Assembly: GCF_002252445.1 (NCBI RefSeq)
Contig: NZ_NNRJ01000052.1
Location: forward strand, 84,528 to 148,527
Length of the DNA: 64,000 nt
Reading direction: 5' to 3'
Origin: Brucella thiophenivorans
Lineage (GTDB): Bacteria; Pseudomonadota; Alphaproteobacteria; Rhizobiales; Rhizobiaceae
The position numbers and the translations under genes are program-made. Under the pieces are notes generated by a model. The model did not search any database, was not told where the DNA came from, and saw only the letters and a list, made by a program, of their open reading frames with translations. How positions within the stretch are numbered: position 1 is the first letter of the stretch; every line of letters begins with the position of its first letter. Positions 17,789-25,904 of this stretch are shown piece after piece.

Positions 17789-19837
17789 ATGTCCGATACG
17801 CCCGTCTATAATCACGCATTGACCGAATGGAATGGACCTCTGGGCCTGCCGGATTTCACCGCTTTCAGGGATGATGATTTCGATGCCACTTTCGATGCAG
17901 CTCTGGCTAAAGACCTTGCGGAAGTCGAAGCTATTACCAACGACACTGCGGAACCAACCATTGAAAATACACTGAAAGCCTTACAGCTTACCGGCCAATC
18001 GCTTGATCGCGTTTCATCAATTTTCTGGATGCGCGCCGGTGCATATACCAACGATACTATTCAGGCGCTGGAACGCGAAATCGCACCAAAAATGTCGCGT
18101 CATTATTCGCGCATCATGATGGACCCAAAACTGTTTGCGCGTATTGATGCACTTTATGAAAACCGCGATCATCTTGATCTCGATATTGAGACAAAGCGTG
18201 TGCTGGAAAAGACCTGGAAGGGCTTTGTCCGCTCTGGCGCAAAGCTTGATGAAGCAGGCAAACAGGAATTGGCAGACATCAACGAGAAGCTTGCCGGACT
18301 CGGTGCACGCTTTGGTCAGAATGTACTCAAAGATGAATCAAGCTGGGCATTGTTTATCACCAACGAAGCTGACCTAGCGGGACTGCCTGACTTTCTAAAA
18401 AATGCCATGCAAAGTGCAGCAACAGAACGCGGCAAACCAGACGCGTGGGCGGTCACGCTGTCTCGGTCTATCGTTGAACCATTTCTGACATTCTCGGAAA
18501 ACCGCGAACTACGCGAACAGGCTTTCAACGCATGGGGCAAGCGCGGCGAAAATGGCGGAGAAACCGATAATCGCGAGGTTGTGCGCGAAATGGTGGAACT
18601 GCGCGAACGCAAAGCGCACCTGCTCGGCTATGCTAATTTCGCAGCCTATAAGCTCGATGACACCATGGCTAAAACACCAAAGGCCGTGATGGATCTACTG
18701 GAGCCAGTGTGGGACAAGGCACGCGCCAAAGCGCGGGAAGAAGAAACTGAGCTTGAGCGCCTGATCGCAGCAGATGGTAACAATCACAAAGTGGCACCGT
18801 GGGACTGGCGTTTTTATGCTGAAAAGCTTCGCGCCGAACGTTTCGCGTTCGATGAGGCCGAACTGAAGCCCTATCTGCAACTCGAAAAAATCATTGAAGC
18901 AAGTTTCGATGTTGCGACGCGGCTTTTCGGCATTCGCTTTGAAGAGAAAAAAGGCATCTCCACATGGCACCCTGATGTAAGGGTGTTTCAGGTTTTGAAT
19001 GCCGATGGCAGCGGGCGTGGCTTATTCCTCGGTGACTATTTTGCACGTACCTCAAAACGTTCAGGTGCATGGATGAGTTCTTTGCAATCAAGCCATAAGC
19101 TTGGTGCTGGGCAAAAGCCGTTCATCTATAACGTAATGAATTTCGCGAAGCCCAAGGCTGGCGAACCTGCGCTGCTATCGCTGGATGATGCCCGCACGCT
19201 ATTCCACGAGTTTGGACATGCGTTGCATGGGCTTTTGTCGGATGTGACATGGCCTGCCGTATCAGGCACCGCCGTTGCACGCGACTTTGTCGAACTGCCG
19301 TCTCAACTATATGAGCATTGGTTGACCGTGCCAGAAGTGCTTGAAAAATATGCCGTGCATTATCGTACCGGTGACGCCATGCCCAAGGCACTGCTCGACA
19401 AGGTACTCGCTGCCCGCTCGTTCAATGCAGGGTTTAATACCGTCGAGTTTACATCATCCGCACTTGTCGATATGGCATTTCATACGGGCACGGAAAAGAT
19501 CACTGACCCACTCGCATTTGAAGCGGCAACACTGGAAAAGCTTTCGATGCCTGATGCCATTATCATGCGTCACCGCACGCCACATTTCACACATGTCTTC
19601 TCTGGCGACGGCTATTCCGCTGGTTACTATTCCTACATGTGGTCGGAAGTGCTTGATGCCGATGCTTTCTCAGCATTTGAAGAAACCGGCGATGCTTTTA
19701 ACCCTGCACTCGCTGCAAAGCTTAAACAATATATCTATTCGGCAGGCGGTAGCCGTGACCCGGAAGATCTTTACAAGGCATTCCGGGGCAAAATGCCAAC
19801 GCCTGACGCGATGATTGAAAAACGTGGTTTGAATTAA
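17789..19837 (+). CDS. dcp: M3-family oligopeptidase / peptidyl-dipeptidase Dcp
   Basis: A 682-residue zinc metallopeptidase of family M3 (thimet oligopeptidase group). The zinc site is H473-E474-F-G-H477 in LFHEFGHALHG, with the third ligand probably E502 in RDFVELPSQLYEHW. The C-terminal HVFSGDGYSAGYYSYMWSEVLDADAF is the typical substrate-binding loop with the catalytic-site Tyr residues. No signal peptide is seen, so it acts in the cytosol, trimming short peptides from protein turnover. The length fits Dcp and OpdA equally, so the choice between dipeptidyl-carboxypeptidase and oligopeptidase A is uncertain; the truncated C-terminus relative to neither is notable. Confidence 0.92.
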   Translation: MSDTPVYNHALTEWNGPLGLPDFTAFRDDDFDATFDAALAKDLAEVEAITNDTAEPTIENTLKALQLTGQSLDRVSSIFWMRAGAYTNDTIQALEREIAPKMSRHYSRIMMDPKLFARIDALYENRDHLDLDIETKRVLEKTWKGFVRSGAKLDEAGKQELADINEKLAGLGARFGQNVLKDESSWALFITNEADLAGLPDFLKNAMQSAATERGKPDAWAVTLSRSIVEPFLTFSENRELREQAFNAWGKRGENGGETDNREVVREMVELRERKAHLLGYANFAAYKLDDTMAKTPKAVMDLLEPVWDKARAKAREEETELERLIAADGNNHKVAPWDWRFYAEKLRAERFAFDEAELKPYLQLEKIIEASFDVATRLFGIRFEEKKGISTWHPDVRVFQVLNADGSGRGLFLGDYFARTSKRSGAWMSSLQSSHKLGAGQKPFIYNVMNFAKPKAGEPALLSLDDARTLFHEFGHALHGLLSDVTWPAVSGTAVARDFVELPSQLYEHWLTVPEVLEKYAVHYRTGDAMPKALLDKVLAARSFNAGFNTVEFTSSALVDMAFHTGTEKITDPLAFEAATLEKLSMPDAIIMRHRTPHFTHVFSGDGYSAGYYSYMWSEVLDADAFSAFEETGDAFNPALAAKLKQYIYSAGGSRDPEDLYKAFRGKMPTPDAMIEKRGLN

Positions 19838-19839
19838 AA

Positions 19840-19884
19840 GCATGTCTCCCAAAAGTGGTGTCCGATTTTTGGACAAAGACATGC
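19840..19884. repeat. palindromic intergenic repeat
   Basis: GCATGTCT (19840-19847) pairs with AGACATGC (19877-19884), and inside CCCAAAAGT faces a GATTTTTGG arm. The arrangement resembles the 7928 and 11946 repeats but with a diverged core (CCCAAAAGTGGTGTCCGATTTTTGG). It begins two bases after the M3 peptidase stop codon. Confidence 0.7.
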
Positions 19885-19895
19885 GCAAAAAGACA

Positions 19896-19920
19896 AAAGG
19901 CCGGGAAACCGGCCTTTTTT
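19896..19920. terminator. bidirectional rho-independent terminator
   Basis: AAAGGCCGG (19896-19904), GAAA loop, CCGGCCTTT (19909-19917), then more T. It lies between the convergent M3 peptidase and DUF1737 genes and has A/T runs on both sides. Confidence 0.9.
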
Positions 19921-19926
19921 ATTCAA

Positions 19927-20133
19927 TCAATAGTCGCCTAGTTTGATGTCAGGCGTATATTCGACGCCTTCGACTTCCTTGATAACCGGCTGACCGCAAT
20001 GCAGCACACCCGTTGCTGCATTGAACGCATAAGTCGGCGAACCATGCAGCTGCCAGCCCTTGTTCAAAGCGGCCGTCACGCGATGACAAAATGCAGAGTC
20101 GTCTGGTCCTGTGATGAAACGATAAAGCTTCAT
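19927..20133 (-). CDS. DUF1737-domain small protein
   Basis: A 68-residue protein matching the DUF1737 family as I recall it. It begins MKLYRFITGPDDSAFCHRV and contains the LNKGWQLHGSPTYAF core (about 28-42) and a conserved CGQPV turn. It is soluble and has no recognised catalytic motif; its function is unknown. It lies 21 bases after the CitE-like lyase gene on the same strand and is probably co-transcribed with it. A strong terminator follows. Confidence 0.88.
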   Translation of the reverse strand: MKLYRFITGPDDSAFCHRVTAALNKGWQLHGSPTYAFNAATGVLHCGQPVIKEVEGVEYTPDIKLGDY

Positions 20134-20154
20134 AATTATTCTTCCTTTTTGTAA

Positions 20155-21024
20155 TTATGCGTTTGATTTTGCGAGCAAGCGCTCGGCTATTTTCAGATGC
20201 AGGCGCTCGACCATCTGACCATCCAGCGATACGACGCCCTTATCAGCATTCTCCGGCTGCGCGAAGACAGCAACCACAGCACGGGCATAAGCCACATCGT
20301 CATCAGACGGCGAAAAAGCACGGTTTGCGGCTTCAATTTGTGAAGGATGAATAAGCGTCTTTCCATCAAACCCCATTGCCGCGCCTTGCACGCATTCTGC
20401 TTCAAAGCCCGTAGTGTCACGAAAGTCGTTATAAACACCATCCAAAATATCAATTCCACCAGCACGCGCGGCCAATAATATCTGCATCAGCCATGGGATC
20501 AGATAGGGTCGTCCTTCTAGGGGGCGTACGCCAGTTGCCAGCGCAATATCATTCGGTCCCACCACAAAACAGCCAAGCCGTGCCGCAGAGCGATGACCTA
20601 GAACAGCAATCTCATCCGCGTTCAGAATACCGCGAGGTGTTTCTATCATCGCCCAGACGCGCATTGCAGGATGGGCATCCTGGCGATCAAGCCGGCTGGC
20701 TGCATCAATCACATCCTGCGGTCGTTCAGCCTTCGGCAGCAAAACTGCATCCGCGCCAATCTTTGCCGCAGCAGTAAGATCAGCCTTATTCCATTGCGTA
20801 TCAGCAGCGTTAACGCGCACAACGCGCTCAAAGCCAACCTTTGGATGCTCGGTAAAATGAGCAATCAATGCATCGCGCGCAGCAAGTTTCGCTTCCGGCG
20901 CAACCGAGTCTTCCAGATCATAAATGACGCAATCGGCTCCAAGCGTCAGTGACTTTTCAACTGCACGGCTATTGGAAGCTGGCACAAACAAAACGGAACG
21001 ACGCGGGCGAGCATTTGTTTTCAT
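20155..21024 (-). CDS. HpcH/HpaI aldolase / citrate-lyase beta-subunit-like protein
   Basis: A 289-residue TIM-barrel lyase of the CitE/HpcH family. The N-terminal RRSVLFVPAS is the family opening; DCVIYDLEDSVAPEAK (about 32-47) carries the metal-binding acidic residues, VRVNA gives the catalytic Arg, and AMIETPRGILNADEI (about 125-139) supplies the Mg2+-binding Glu. Such enzymes cleave malyl-CoA, citramalyl-CoA or similar beta-hydroxyacyl-CoAs. The start at 21024 (MKTNARPRRS) is chosen because family homology begins there; an ATG at 21072 is in frame and neither has a clear ribosome site. It lacks the alpha and gamma citrate-lyase partners, so true citrate lyase is unlikely. Confidence 0.88.
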   Translation of the reverse strand: MKTNARPRRSVLFVPASNSRAVEKSLTLGADCVIYDLEDSVAPEAKLAARDALIAHFTEHPKVGFERVVRVNAADTQWNKADLTAAAKIGADAVLLPKAERPQDVIDAASRLDRQDAHPAMRVWAMIETPRGILNADEIAVLGHRSAARLGCFVVGPNDIALATGVRPLEGRPYLIPWLMQILLAARAGGIDILDGVYNDFRDTTGFEAECVQGAAMGFDGKTLIHPSQIEAANRAFSPSDDDVAYARAVVAVFAQPENADKGVVSLDGQMVERLHLKIAERLLAKSNA

Positions 21025-21271
21025 GCGCAATTTGTGCACTGAATAGCGATCGTTCGCAAGCGTCCTTCCCATACATTCTAAGGCACTTGAAATCTGACTT
21101 ATGACTGCTTATTTTGCATTCACGGTTGGAATGCACCTGCCGCTTGCAGCCTAAAGGCCATGGTAAAGCATTCTGAATTCAAGTTCCTGTTTCGGCCTGT
21201 TCCGGTGACGGCAGAAACGGCAATGCGGGCGCCCGTTTACGAAAATGCTGCTCACATTCAGGAGCGAACCC

Positions 21272-21736
21272 ATGACCACAGCTATCCTTGCTGGGTACAC
21301 GACAACTGACTTCAAACACCAGGCTCGCCGTTTGCGGCAGGCTTTGGGCGAAGAAGGCATAAATATCAGCCACGGAAAAGCGCTTGATCTCGTCGCCCGA
21401 CAATCTGGCACACGAGACTGGAATACGCTTGCAGCCAACGGTGTGAAGGTTGAAAAAGTACAAGTTGAAGACGATACAGCGCCTTATCGCGTCAGCCAGC
21501 GCGTTTCGGGCATGTTCCATTCAACAGCATTTGAAGCCCGCATCATAGGCGTCGAGGAAACGATCAAGCCTGATCTCTGGCGGATTACGCTGCAATTCGA
21601 CCCCGCGATTAATGTTGCAGTTTCGCCGAACCTATCGATGCTGCGCAGGCGATTTACGGTCATTGTCGGTGCAGATGGAAGGTCTCGCCGATTGACCGGT
21701 AGTGAAAGCGGAAACATTGCCCTAAATGTACAATAA
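21272..21736 (+). CDS. glyoxalase-superfamily-related small protein
   Basis: A 154-residue soluble protein. Residues 5-55 (AGYTTTDFKHQARRLRQALG...ALDLVARQSGTRDWNTLAA) match a domain usually annotated as glyoxalase-related, often placed next to toxin or plasmid functions: an LR-x-x-L-x-x-x-G head followed by ALD-x-x-A-x-x-x-G-x-R-D-W-N-T-L. The C-terminal half is beta-rich with FDPAINVAVSPNLSMLRRRFTVIV. The ATG at 21272 has a GGAGCGAACCC ribosome site; a 9-codon in-frame extension is ignored. The function is unknown. It stands alone between the divergent CitE-like gene and leuD. Confidence 0.75.
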   Translation: MTTAILAGYTTTDFKHQARRLRQALGEEGINISHGKALDLVARQSGTRDWNTLAANGVKVEKVQVEDDTAPYRVSQRVSGMFHSTAFEARIIGVEETIKPDLWRITLQFDPAINVAVSPNLSMLRRRFTVIVGADGRSRRLTGSESGNIALNVQ

Positions 21737-21972
21737 TTTCGCTTAGCACTACCTCGGCGCATGATTCCGAATTTTGAATCTAAAATTCAGACATATTCGT
21801 GTGTCGAGACAGTTGCGTATCGCCGGAGCGCCTTAAAAACGCTCCGGATGCAAGCTTATTACGATCCGAGGTTGCGACCTATTGGGCACTTGCGGCTTGA
21901 AACATTGACTCTGTGTCATGCTGATGTAAACCAGTTTTCAAATTGTAAATACAAAACTGACAGGCTCCAGAT

Positions 21973-22578
21973 ATGGATAAGTTCACCAAGCTCACGGGCG
22001 TTGCAGCCCCCCTGCCGATCGTCAATATCGATACGGACATGATTATCCCGAAGGATTATCTCAAGACGATCAAGCGCACGGGTCTGAGCAAGGGTCTGTT
22101 TGCCGAAATGCGTTTCAACGAAGACGGCACCGAAAATCCAGATTTCGTGCTCAACAAGCCCGGCTATCGCAACGCGCAGATTCTTGTAGCTGGCGATAAT
22201 TTCGGCTGCGGTTCTTCGCGTGAACATGCGCCTTGGGCATTGCTCGATTTCGGCATCCGCTGCGTGATCTCGACCTCTTTTGCCGACATCTTCTACAATA
22301 ACTGCTTCAAGAACGGCATCTTGCCAATCAAGGTGTCTCAGGAAGACCTCGACAAGCTGATGGATGACGCGTCGCGCGGTGCCAATGCAACGCTGACCGT
22401 TGATCTTGAAGCCAAGGAAATTCACGGCCCCGATGGCGGCACGGTTTCCTTCGACCTCGACGATTTTAAGCGTCATTGCTTGCTCAATGGTCTCGACGAC
22501 ATCGGCCTGACCATGGAAAAGGCAAAAAGCATCGACATATTCGAAGCAAAGAACGCCCAACAGCGTCCCTGGGCATGA
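21973..22578 (+). CDS. leuD: 3-isopropylmalate dehydratase small subunit
   Basis: A 201-residue LeuD. It carries the swivelling-domain signature [20 protein letters not shown] near the N-terminus and the substrate loop [16 protein letters not shown] (about 75-90), then [21 protein letters not shown]. With LeuC (not in this window) it isomerises 2-isopropylmalate to 3-isopropylmalate in leucine synthesis in the cytosol. The length is the normal 200. About 236 bases without a gene precede it, giving room for its own promoter. A gap of 75 bases separates it from the metallopeptidase gene downstream. Confidence 0.96.
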   Translation: MDKFTKLTGVAAPLPIVNIDTDMIIPKDYLKTIKRTGLSKGLFAEMRFNEDGTENPDFVLNKPGYRNAQILVAGDNFGCGSSREHAPWALLDFGIRCVISTSFADIFYNNCFKNGILPIKVSQEDLDKLMDDASRGANATLTVDLEAKEIHGPDGGTVSFDLDDFKRHCLLNGLDDIGLTMEKAKSIDIFEAKNAQQRPWA

Positions 22579-22653
22579 TGGCTTTCAGTATTAGCACGCT
22601 CATTGCCAGAAAGTCCGGTGGCCTAAACATTGAATAGGACCCGGTTAGCTGAA

Positions 22654-23076
22654 ATGGCCCGAGAAGATCAAAGCGGCGACTGGGCGGCACGACTTTCGCC
22701 CTCCCTTGATCAAGTGGAATCTATCGCGATTGAAGCGCTTGCGCATCTGCCGCAGGATTTTCGCACGCTTTGTGGCGATATCATCATTCAGATATCCGAT
22801 TTCCCCGAAGAGCAACTTGTCGAGGATATGGGGCTGGAAACGCCTTTCGATCTGCTCGGCCTGTTTGAAGGTACGGGCATTGGTGAGCGGTTCACTTTTC
22901 AAACAGGTGAAGGTCCAAACCGCATCACGCTCTTCCGCCGCGCAATTCTCGACTATTGGTCAGAGAATGAAGAGACACTTGGCGATATCATCACCCATGT
23001 TCTCATTCATGAAATTGGCCATCATTTTGGCCTTTCGGATGATGATATGGAAGCTCTGGAAGCACATGCTGATTAA
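22654..23076 (+). CDS. small zincin-like metallopeptidase (PF06262-type)
   Basis: A 140-residue protein with the zinc motif H-E-I-G-H-H-F-G near the C-terminus (residues about 121-128, in LIHEIGHHFGLSDDDM), the third ligand probably one of the acidic residues just after it. The family (minimal gluzincin, often annotated metallopeptidase family protein) also shows an acidic FPEEQLVEDMG stretch and LFR-x-x-I-L-x-Y-W, both present here. The ATG at 22654 is used; a TTG eight codons earlier is possible. No substrate is known for the family. Its position downstream of leuD is conserved in my recollection of related genomes but is not proof of function. Confidence 0.85.
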   Translation: MAREDQSGDWAARLSPSLDQVESIAIEALAHLPQDFRTLCGDIIIQISDFPEEQLVEDMGLETPFDLLGLFEGTGIGERFTFQTGEGPNRITLFRRAILDYWSENEETLGDIITHVLIHEIGHHFGLSDDDMEALEAHAD

Positions 23077-23220
23077 AGCAATACATTATCGCCGTGCTTT
23101 ATAAATACCCCCATTCTGATCTAAATTGAGACAATTTTGGTCGTTTTTGATACAATCGAATAACAGATATTGTATGCGGAGAATGCTATAAATCTGCTCA
23201 GTTCAAATTGAGTGATGATC

Positions 23221-23862
23221 ATGAGCCTTTCGCCCGCCGCCTATCAGCTTCTTCTTGTTTACACAACCTATGTGATTGCCGCTGGAAGCCCTGGGCCAAG
23301 CAACATGCGCATCATGGGCGTTGCCATGCATCAGGGCCGCAAAGCGGGTTTGATGTTTGCAGCGGGTGTTGTGACCAGCTCCATATTTTGGGGCCTGATG
23401 GCTGCAACCGGCGTCTCAGCGATCCTAACTCAATATGCACAAGCGCTGATCATCCTTAAGATATTTGGTGGCCTTTACCTGCTCTATCTCGCATTCAAAG
23501 CCGGACGTGCAGCCATAACCTCAGATGAGAAGCTTGCCGCTCGCCCGTTTAATGGCAGTGCAACGCTTGCAGGCAGCGATCTTTATCGCCGTGGCCTCCT
23601 GATGCACCTCTCAAATCCCAAGTCTATTTTGTCATGGATAGCGCTGGTGACGCTCGGTCTAGGTACAGAGTCGTCGTGGTCCCATATGGCGGCATTTCTT
23701 GGGGGCTGTATCATCCTCAGCGTCACGATTTTCTGCGGCTATGCGATTGTGTTTTCTACCGCACCCATGGTGCGATTATATCGCCGCGCTCGACGCTGGA
23801 TTGAAGGCGTACTTGCGGCAGTCTTTTGTTTCGCCGGTATCCGCTTACTTCTCTCACGCTAA
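23221..23862 (+). CDS. LysE/RhtB-family amino-acid exporter
   Basis: A 213-residue inner-membrane protein with about six hydrophobic spans and the LysE signature near the N-terminus, A-G-S-P-G-P-S-N-M at about residues 21-29, followed by G-R-K-A-G-L-M-F-A-A-G-V. LMHLSNPKSILSWIA (about 138-152) is the second family motif, with the conserved NPK. Members export lysine, homoserine, threonine and related amino acids. The start at 23221 (MSLSPAAY) is chosen over in-frame ATG 23215 and GTG 23212; none has a strong ribosome site. The dihydrodipicolinate-synthase-family gene follows 23 bases later and may share its transcript. Confidence 0.88.
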   Translation: MSLSPAAYQLLLVYTTYVIAAGSPGPSNMRIMGVAMHQGRKAGLMFAAGVVTSSIFWGLMAATGVSAILTQYAQALIILKIFGGLYLLYLAFKAGRAAITSDEKLAARPFNGSATLAGSDLYRRGLLMHLSNPKSILSWIALVTLGLGTESSWSHMAAFLGGCIILSVTIFCGYAIVFSTAPMVRLYRRARRWIEGVLAAVFCFAGIRLLLSR

Positions 23863-23885
23863 ACACATTCGAAAATGGCATCAAA

Positions 23886-24785
23886 ATGAAACTTTTCAAA
23901 GGCCTCTCCGCTTTTCCGCTGACACCTATAGATACCTCGGGCAAACTCATGGAGGGTACGCTTGGCACGATTCTCACGCGCATTCATGACGCAGGCGTGG
24001 ATTCAATCGGCCTGCTGGGCAGCACTGGCGGCTATGCATTTCTTACGCGGGAACAGCGTCGACATACGGTTGAAACCGCTGTGAAATATATCGGTACGAA
24101 GACGTCGTTGATTGTGGGTGTTGGTGCATTGCGCACCGATGACGCGCAGGCGCTCGCACGCGACGCCGCAGATGCTGGCGCAGATGCGCTGTTGCTTGCA
24201 CCCGTTTCCTATACGCCGCTCACGCAGGAAGAAGGCTTTGAGCACTTCAAGGCTGTTGCTGAAACGACTGATCTACCGCTTTGTATCTATAATAATCCCG
24301 GCACAACCAGATTTTCCTTCAGTGTTGAACTGATTGCACGGCTTGCTCATGTGAAGAACATCAAGGCGATCAAAATGCCGCTGCCAGCGGATGAGGATTA
24401 CGCTAAAGAAATAGCAAAGCTGCGTTCCTTAACACCAGACGACTTCGCTATTGGTTATAGCGGCGATTGGGGTGCCAAGGACGCATTGCTTGCAGGTGCA
24501 GATGCTTTCTACAGTGTCGCTGCGGGCCTTCTTCCAGCTCAAACATTGGCACTGGTCCGTGCCGCCCAAAGCGGCAATCGCTCAGAAGCCGAGCGCATCA
24601 ATGAAGCCTTTGAGCCGCTCTGGAGCTTGTTCAAGACTTATGGCAGCTTCCGCGTCATGTATGTGATCGCCGATTTGCTCGGCTTGGCAAAGGTTGAGCC
24701 ACCTAGACCTATATTGCAATTAGGTGAAGAAGCGCAAAGGCAAGTTGAGGCCGCTTTGAATGCACTGGCTGAAGTGTCTCAATAA
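23886..24785 (+). CDS. dihydrodipicolinate synthase-family aldolase
   Basis: A 299-residue TIM-barrel class I aldolase of the DapA/NanA family. The visible motifs are LLGSTGGYAFLTREQR (the GxxGE-like phosphate/carboxylate loop, here with G-S-T-G-G), Y-N-N-P-G-T-T (about 137-143, catalytic Tyr region) and the Schiff-base Lys in NIKAIKMPL (about 160-168). The standard DapA G-T-T-G-E is replaced by G-S-T-G-G, which suggests a paralogue acting on another keto-acid substrate and not the lysine-pathway enzyme. The ATG at 23886 begins MKLFKGLSAFPLTP. It lies close behind the LysE exporter and is followed by a strong terminator. Confidence 0.88.
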   Translation: MKLFKGLSAFPLTPIDTSGKLMEGTLGTILTRIHDAGVDSIGLLGSTGGYAFLTREQRRHTVETAVKYIGTKTSLIVGVGALRTDDAQALARDAADAGADALLLAPVSYTPLTQEEGFEHFKAVAETTDLPLCIYNNPGTTRFSFSVELIARLAHVKNIKAIKMPLPADEDYAKEIAKLRSLTPDDFAIGYSGDWGAKDALLAGADAFYSVAAGLLPAQTLALVRAAQSGNRSEAERINEAFEPLWSLFKTYGSFRVMYVIADLLGLAKVEPPRPILQLGEEAQRQVEAALNALAEVSQ

Positions 24786-24792
24786 ATAAAAC

Positions 24793-24817
24793 AAAGGCGC
24801 CCGTTTAGGCGCCTTTT
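24793..24817. terminator. rho-independent terminator
   Basis: AAAGGCGCC (24793-24801), CGTTTA loop, GGCGCCTTTT (24808-24817). It lies between the convergent aldolase (plus) and ohr (minus) genes, so it can serve both. Confidence 0.88.
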
Positions 24818-24828
24818 GCCTATCTGAC

Positions 24829-25251
24829 TTATGCCACGCTCAAGCGGACATCAATATTGCCGCGTGTTGCGTGCGAATATGGGCAAACGATGTGCGCGGC
24901 ATTAACCAGTTCTTCCGCCTTGGCCTTATCAACGCCCGGAAGTGTAATTTCCAGAGCCACATCAAGGCCAAAACCTGTGCCATCTTCGCGCGGACCAATG
25001 CCAACTGTCGCAGTCACTGTGCTGTCAGCCGAAATTGAAACTTTCTCTTTGGCCGCAACGAATTTAAGCGCACCAAGAAAGCAGGCCGCATAGCCCGATG
25101 CGAAAAGCTGTTCGGGATTTGTGCCCTCGCCGCCCGAACCGCCCAATTCCTTTGGCGTATCGAGGACAACGCTAAGACGTCCATCAGCGGTCTTGGCGCT
25201 GCCAGTACGGCCACCGGTTGCTGTCGACTGGGTCGTGTAAAGAATTGGCAT
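24829..25251 (-). CDS. ohr: organic hydroperoxide resistance protein Ohr
   Basis: A 140-residue thiol peroxidase of the Ohr/OsmC fold. The catalytic cysteines are C57 (GYAACF) and C123 (HIVCPYSHATRGN), and the conserved Arg (R15, TGGRTG) and Glu (E47, NPEQLF) of the Ohr subgroup are present. It reduces organic and fatty-acid hydroperoxides in the cytosol, using lipoylated proteins as the usual electron source. It is divergent from the ohrR repressor gene 155 bases away, the classical arrangement for peroxide-responsive control. Confidence 0.96.
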   Translation of the reverse strand: MPILYTTQSTATGGRTGSAKTADGRLSVVLDTPKELGGSGGEGTNPEQLFASGYAACFLGALKFVAAKEKVSISADSTVTATVGIGPREDGTGFGLDVALEITLPGVDKAKAEELVNAAHIVCPYSHATRGNIDVRLSVA

Positions 25252-25294
25252 TGAAACTCTCCATTGGTGATTGCTAAACTACCGTCCCAATCAG

Positions 25295-25323
25295 GATTGC
25301 AAATTATTAAATTGTGCGCAATC
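25295..25323. promoter_or_regulatory. candidate OhrR operator
   Basis: An inverted repeat GATTGC (25295-25300) / GCAATC (25318-25323) encloses an AT-rich centre AAATTATTAAATTGT. A related sequence, TTTAATTGCGCA, occurs about 45 bases further right, near 25364-25375, suggesting a second half-site or operator. The position midway between ohr and ohrR is where OhrR binds in relatives. Assignment is by location and symmetry only. Confidence 0.4.
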
Positions 25324-25406
25324 TAATTTTGAAAAATCTATTCTCACGATTATGTGATGCACGATTTAATTGCGCATGTTGTATGATGACAATAGGAAAA
25401 GAGATC

Positions 25407-25856
25407 ATGAGCAAAGACACACATCTGCACCTCTCAGACATGGTCTGCTTCGCACTTTATTCGACTGCGAATGCGCTCACCCGTGCCTATCAGCCTATTC
25501 TAGCCAAGCTGGATCTCACCTACCCGCAGTTTCTGGTGATGCTGGTTCTCTGGGAAAAAGACAATCAGACCGTATCGGAAATAGGTGGCAAGCTTAATCT
25601 TGATTCAGGCACCCTCACCCCGCTTCTAAAGCGCCTTGAAGCGGCAGGTCGCATCGCCCGGCGTCGTGACCCGCAGGATGAGCGTCAGGTTCGGATTACA
25701 TTGACCGATGAAGGCAGCATTTTGCGCACACAAGCAGAGAGTATCCCTGAACAGGTTTTTTGCGCTCTGGGACGCCCTGTCGATGAATTGCAGGATTTGC
25801 GTGAACGGCTGCTCGATATACGCGGCAATCTCACCGAGAGCCTTCCAAACAAATAA
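25407..25856 (+). CDS. ohrR: MarR-family organic-peroxide sensor OhrR
   Basis: A 149-residue winged-helix repressor. The N-terminal MVCFALYSTANALTRAYQP contains the reactive Cys (C14 from this start), which is sulfenylated by organic hydroperoxides and releases DNA. YPQFLVMLVLWE and the recognition segment L-D-S-G-T-L-T-P-L-L-K-R-L-E (about 75-88) are OhrR hallmarks, followed by the wing R-R-x-D-P-Q-D-E-R-Q-V-R. The ATG at 25407 has AGGAAAAGAG upstream; the open frame extends to 25314 through the promoter region. It should repress ohr and itself. Confidence 0.95.
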   Translation: MSKDTHLHLSDMVCFALYSTANALTRAYQPILAKLDLTYPQFLVMLVLWEKDNQTVSEIGGKLNLDSGTLTPLLKRLEAAGRIARRRDPQDERQVRITLTDEGSILRTQAESIPEQVFCALGRPVDELQDLRERLLDIRGNLTESLPNK

Positions 25857-25882
25857 AAAAGCGCCAGTTTCCCGGCGCTTTT
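25857..25882. terminator. rho-independent terminator between ohrR and asd
   Basis: A run of A precedes GCGCC (25861-25865), an AGTTTCCC loop region, GGCGC (25874-25878) and TTTT. It is symmetrical enough to stop both convergent transcripts. Confidence 0.82.
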
Positions 25883-25904
25883 GTCTTTCAAACTGCAAAG
25901 ATGG

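Noticed and set aside
3985..23160. TTTGATACAATCGA shared by the regions upstream of the diguanylate cyclase (about 3985) and of the LysE-type gene (about 23146)
   Set aside because: A 14-base match between two AT-rich promoters is expected by chance in a window this long.
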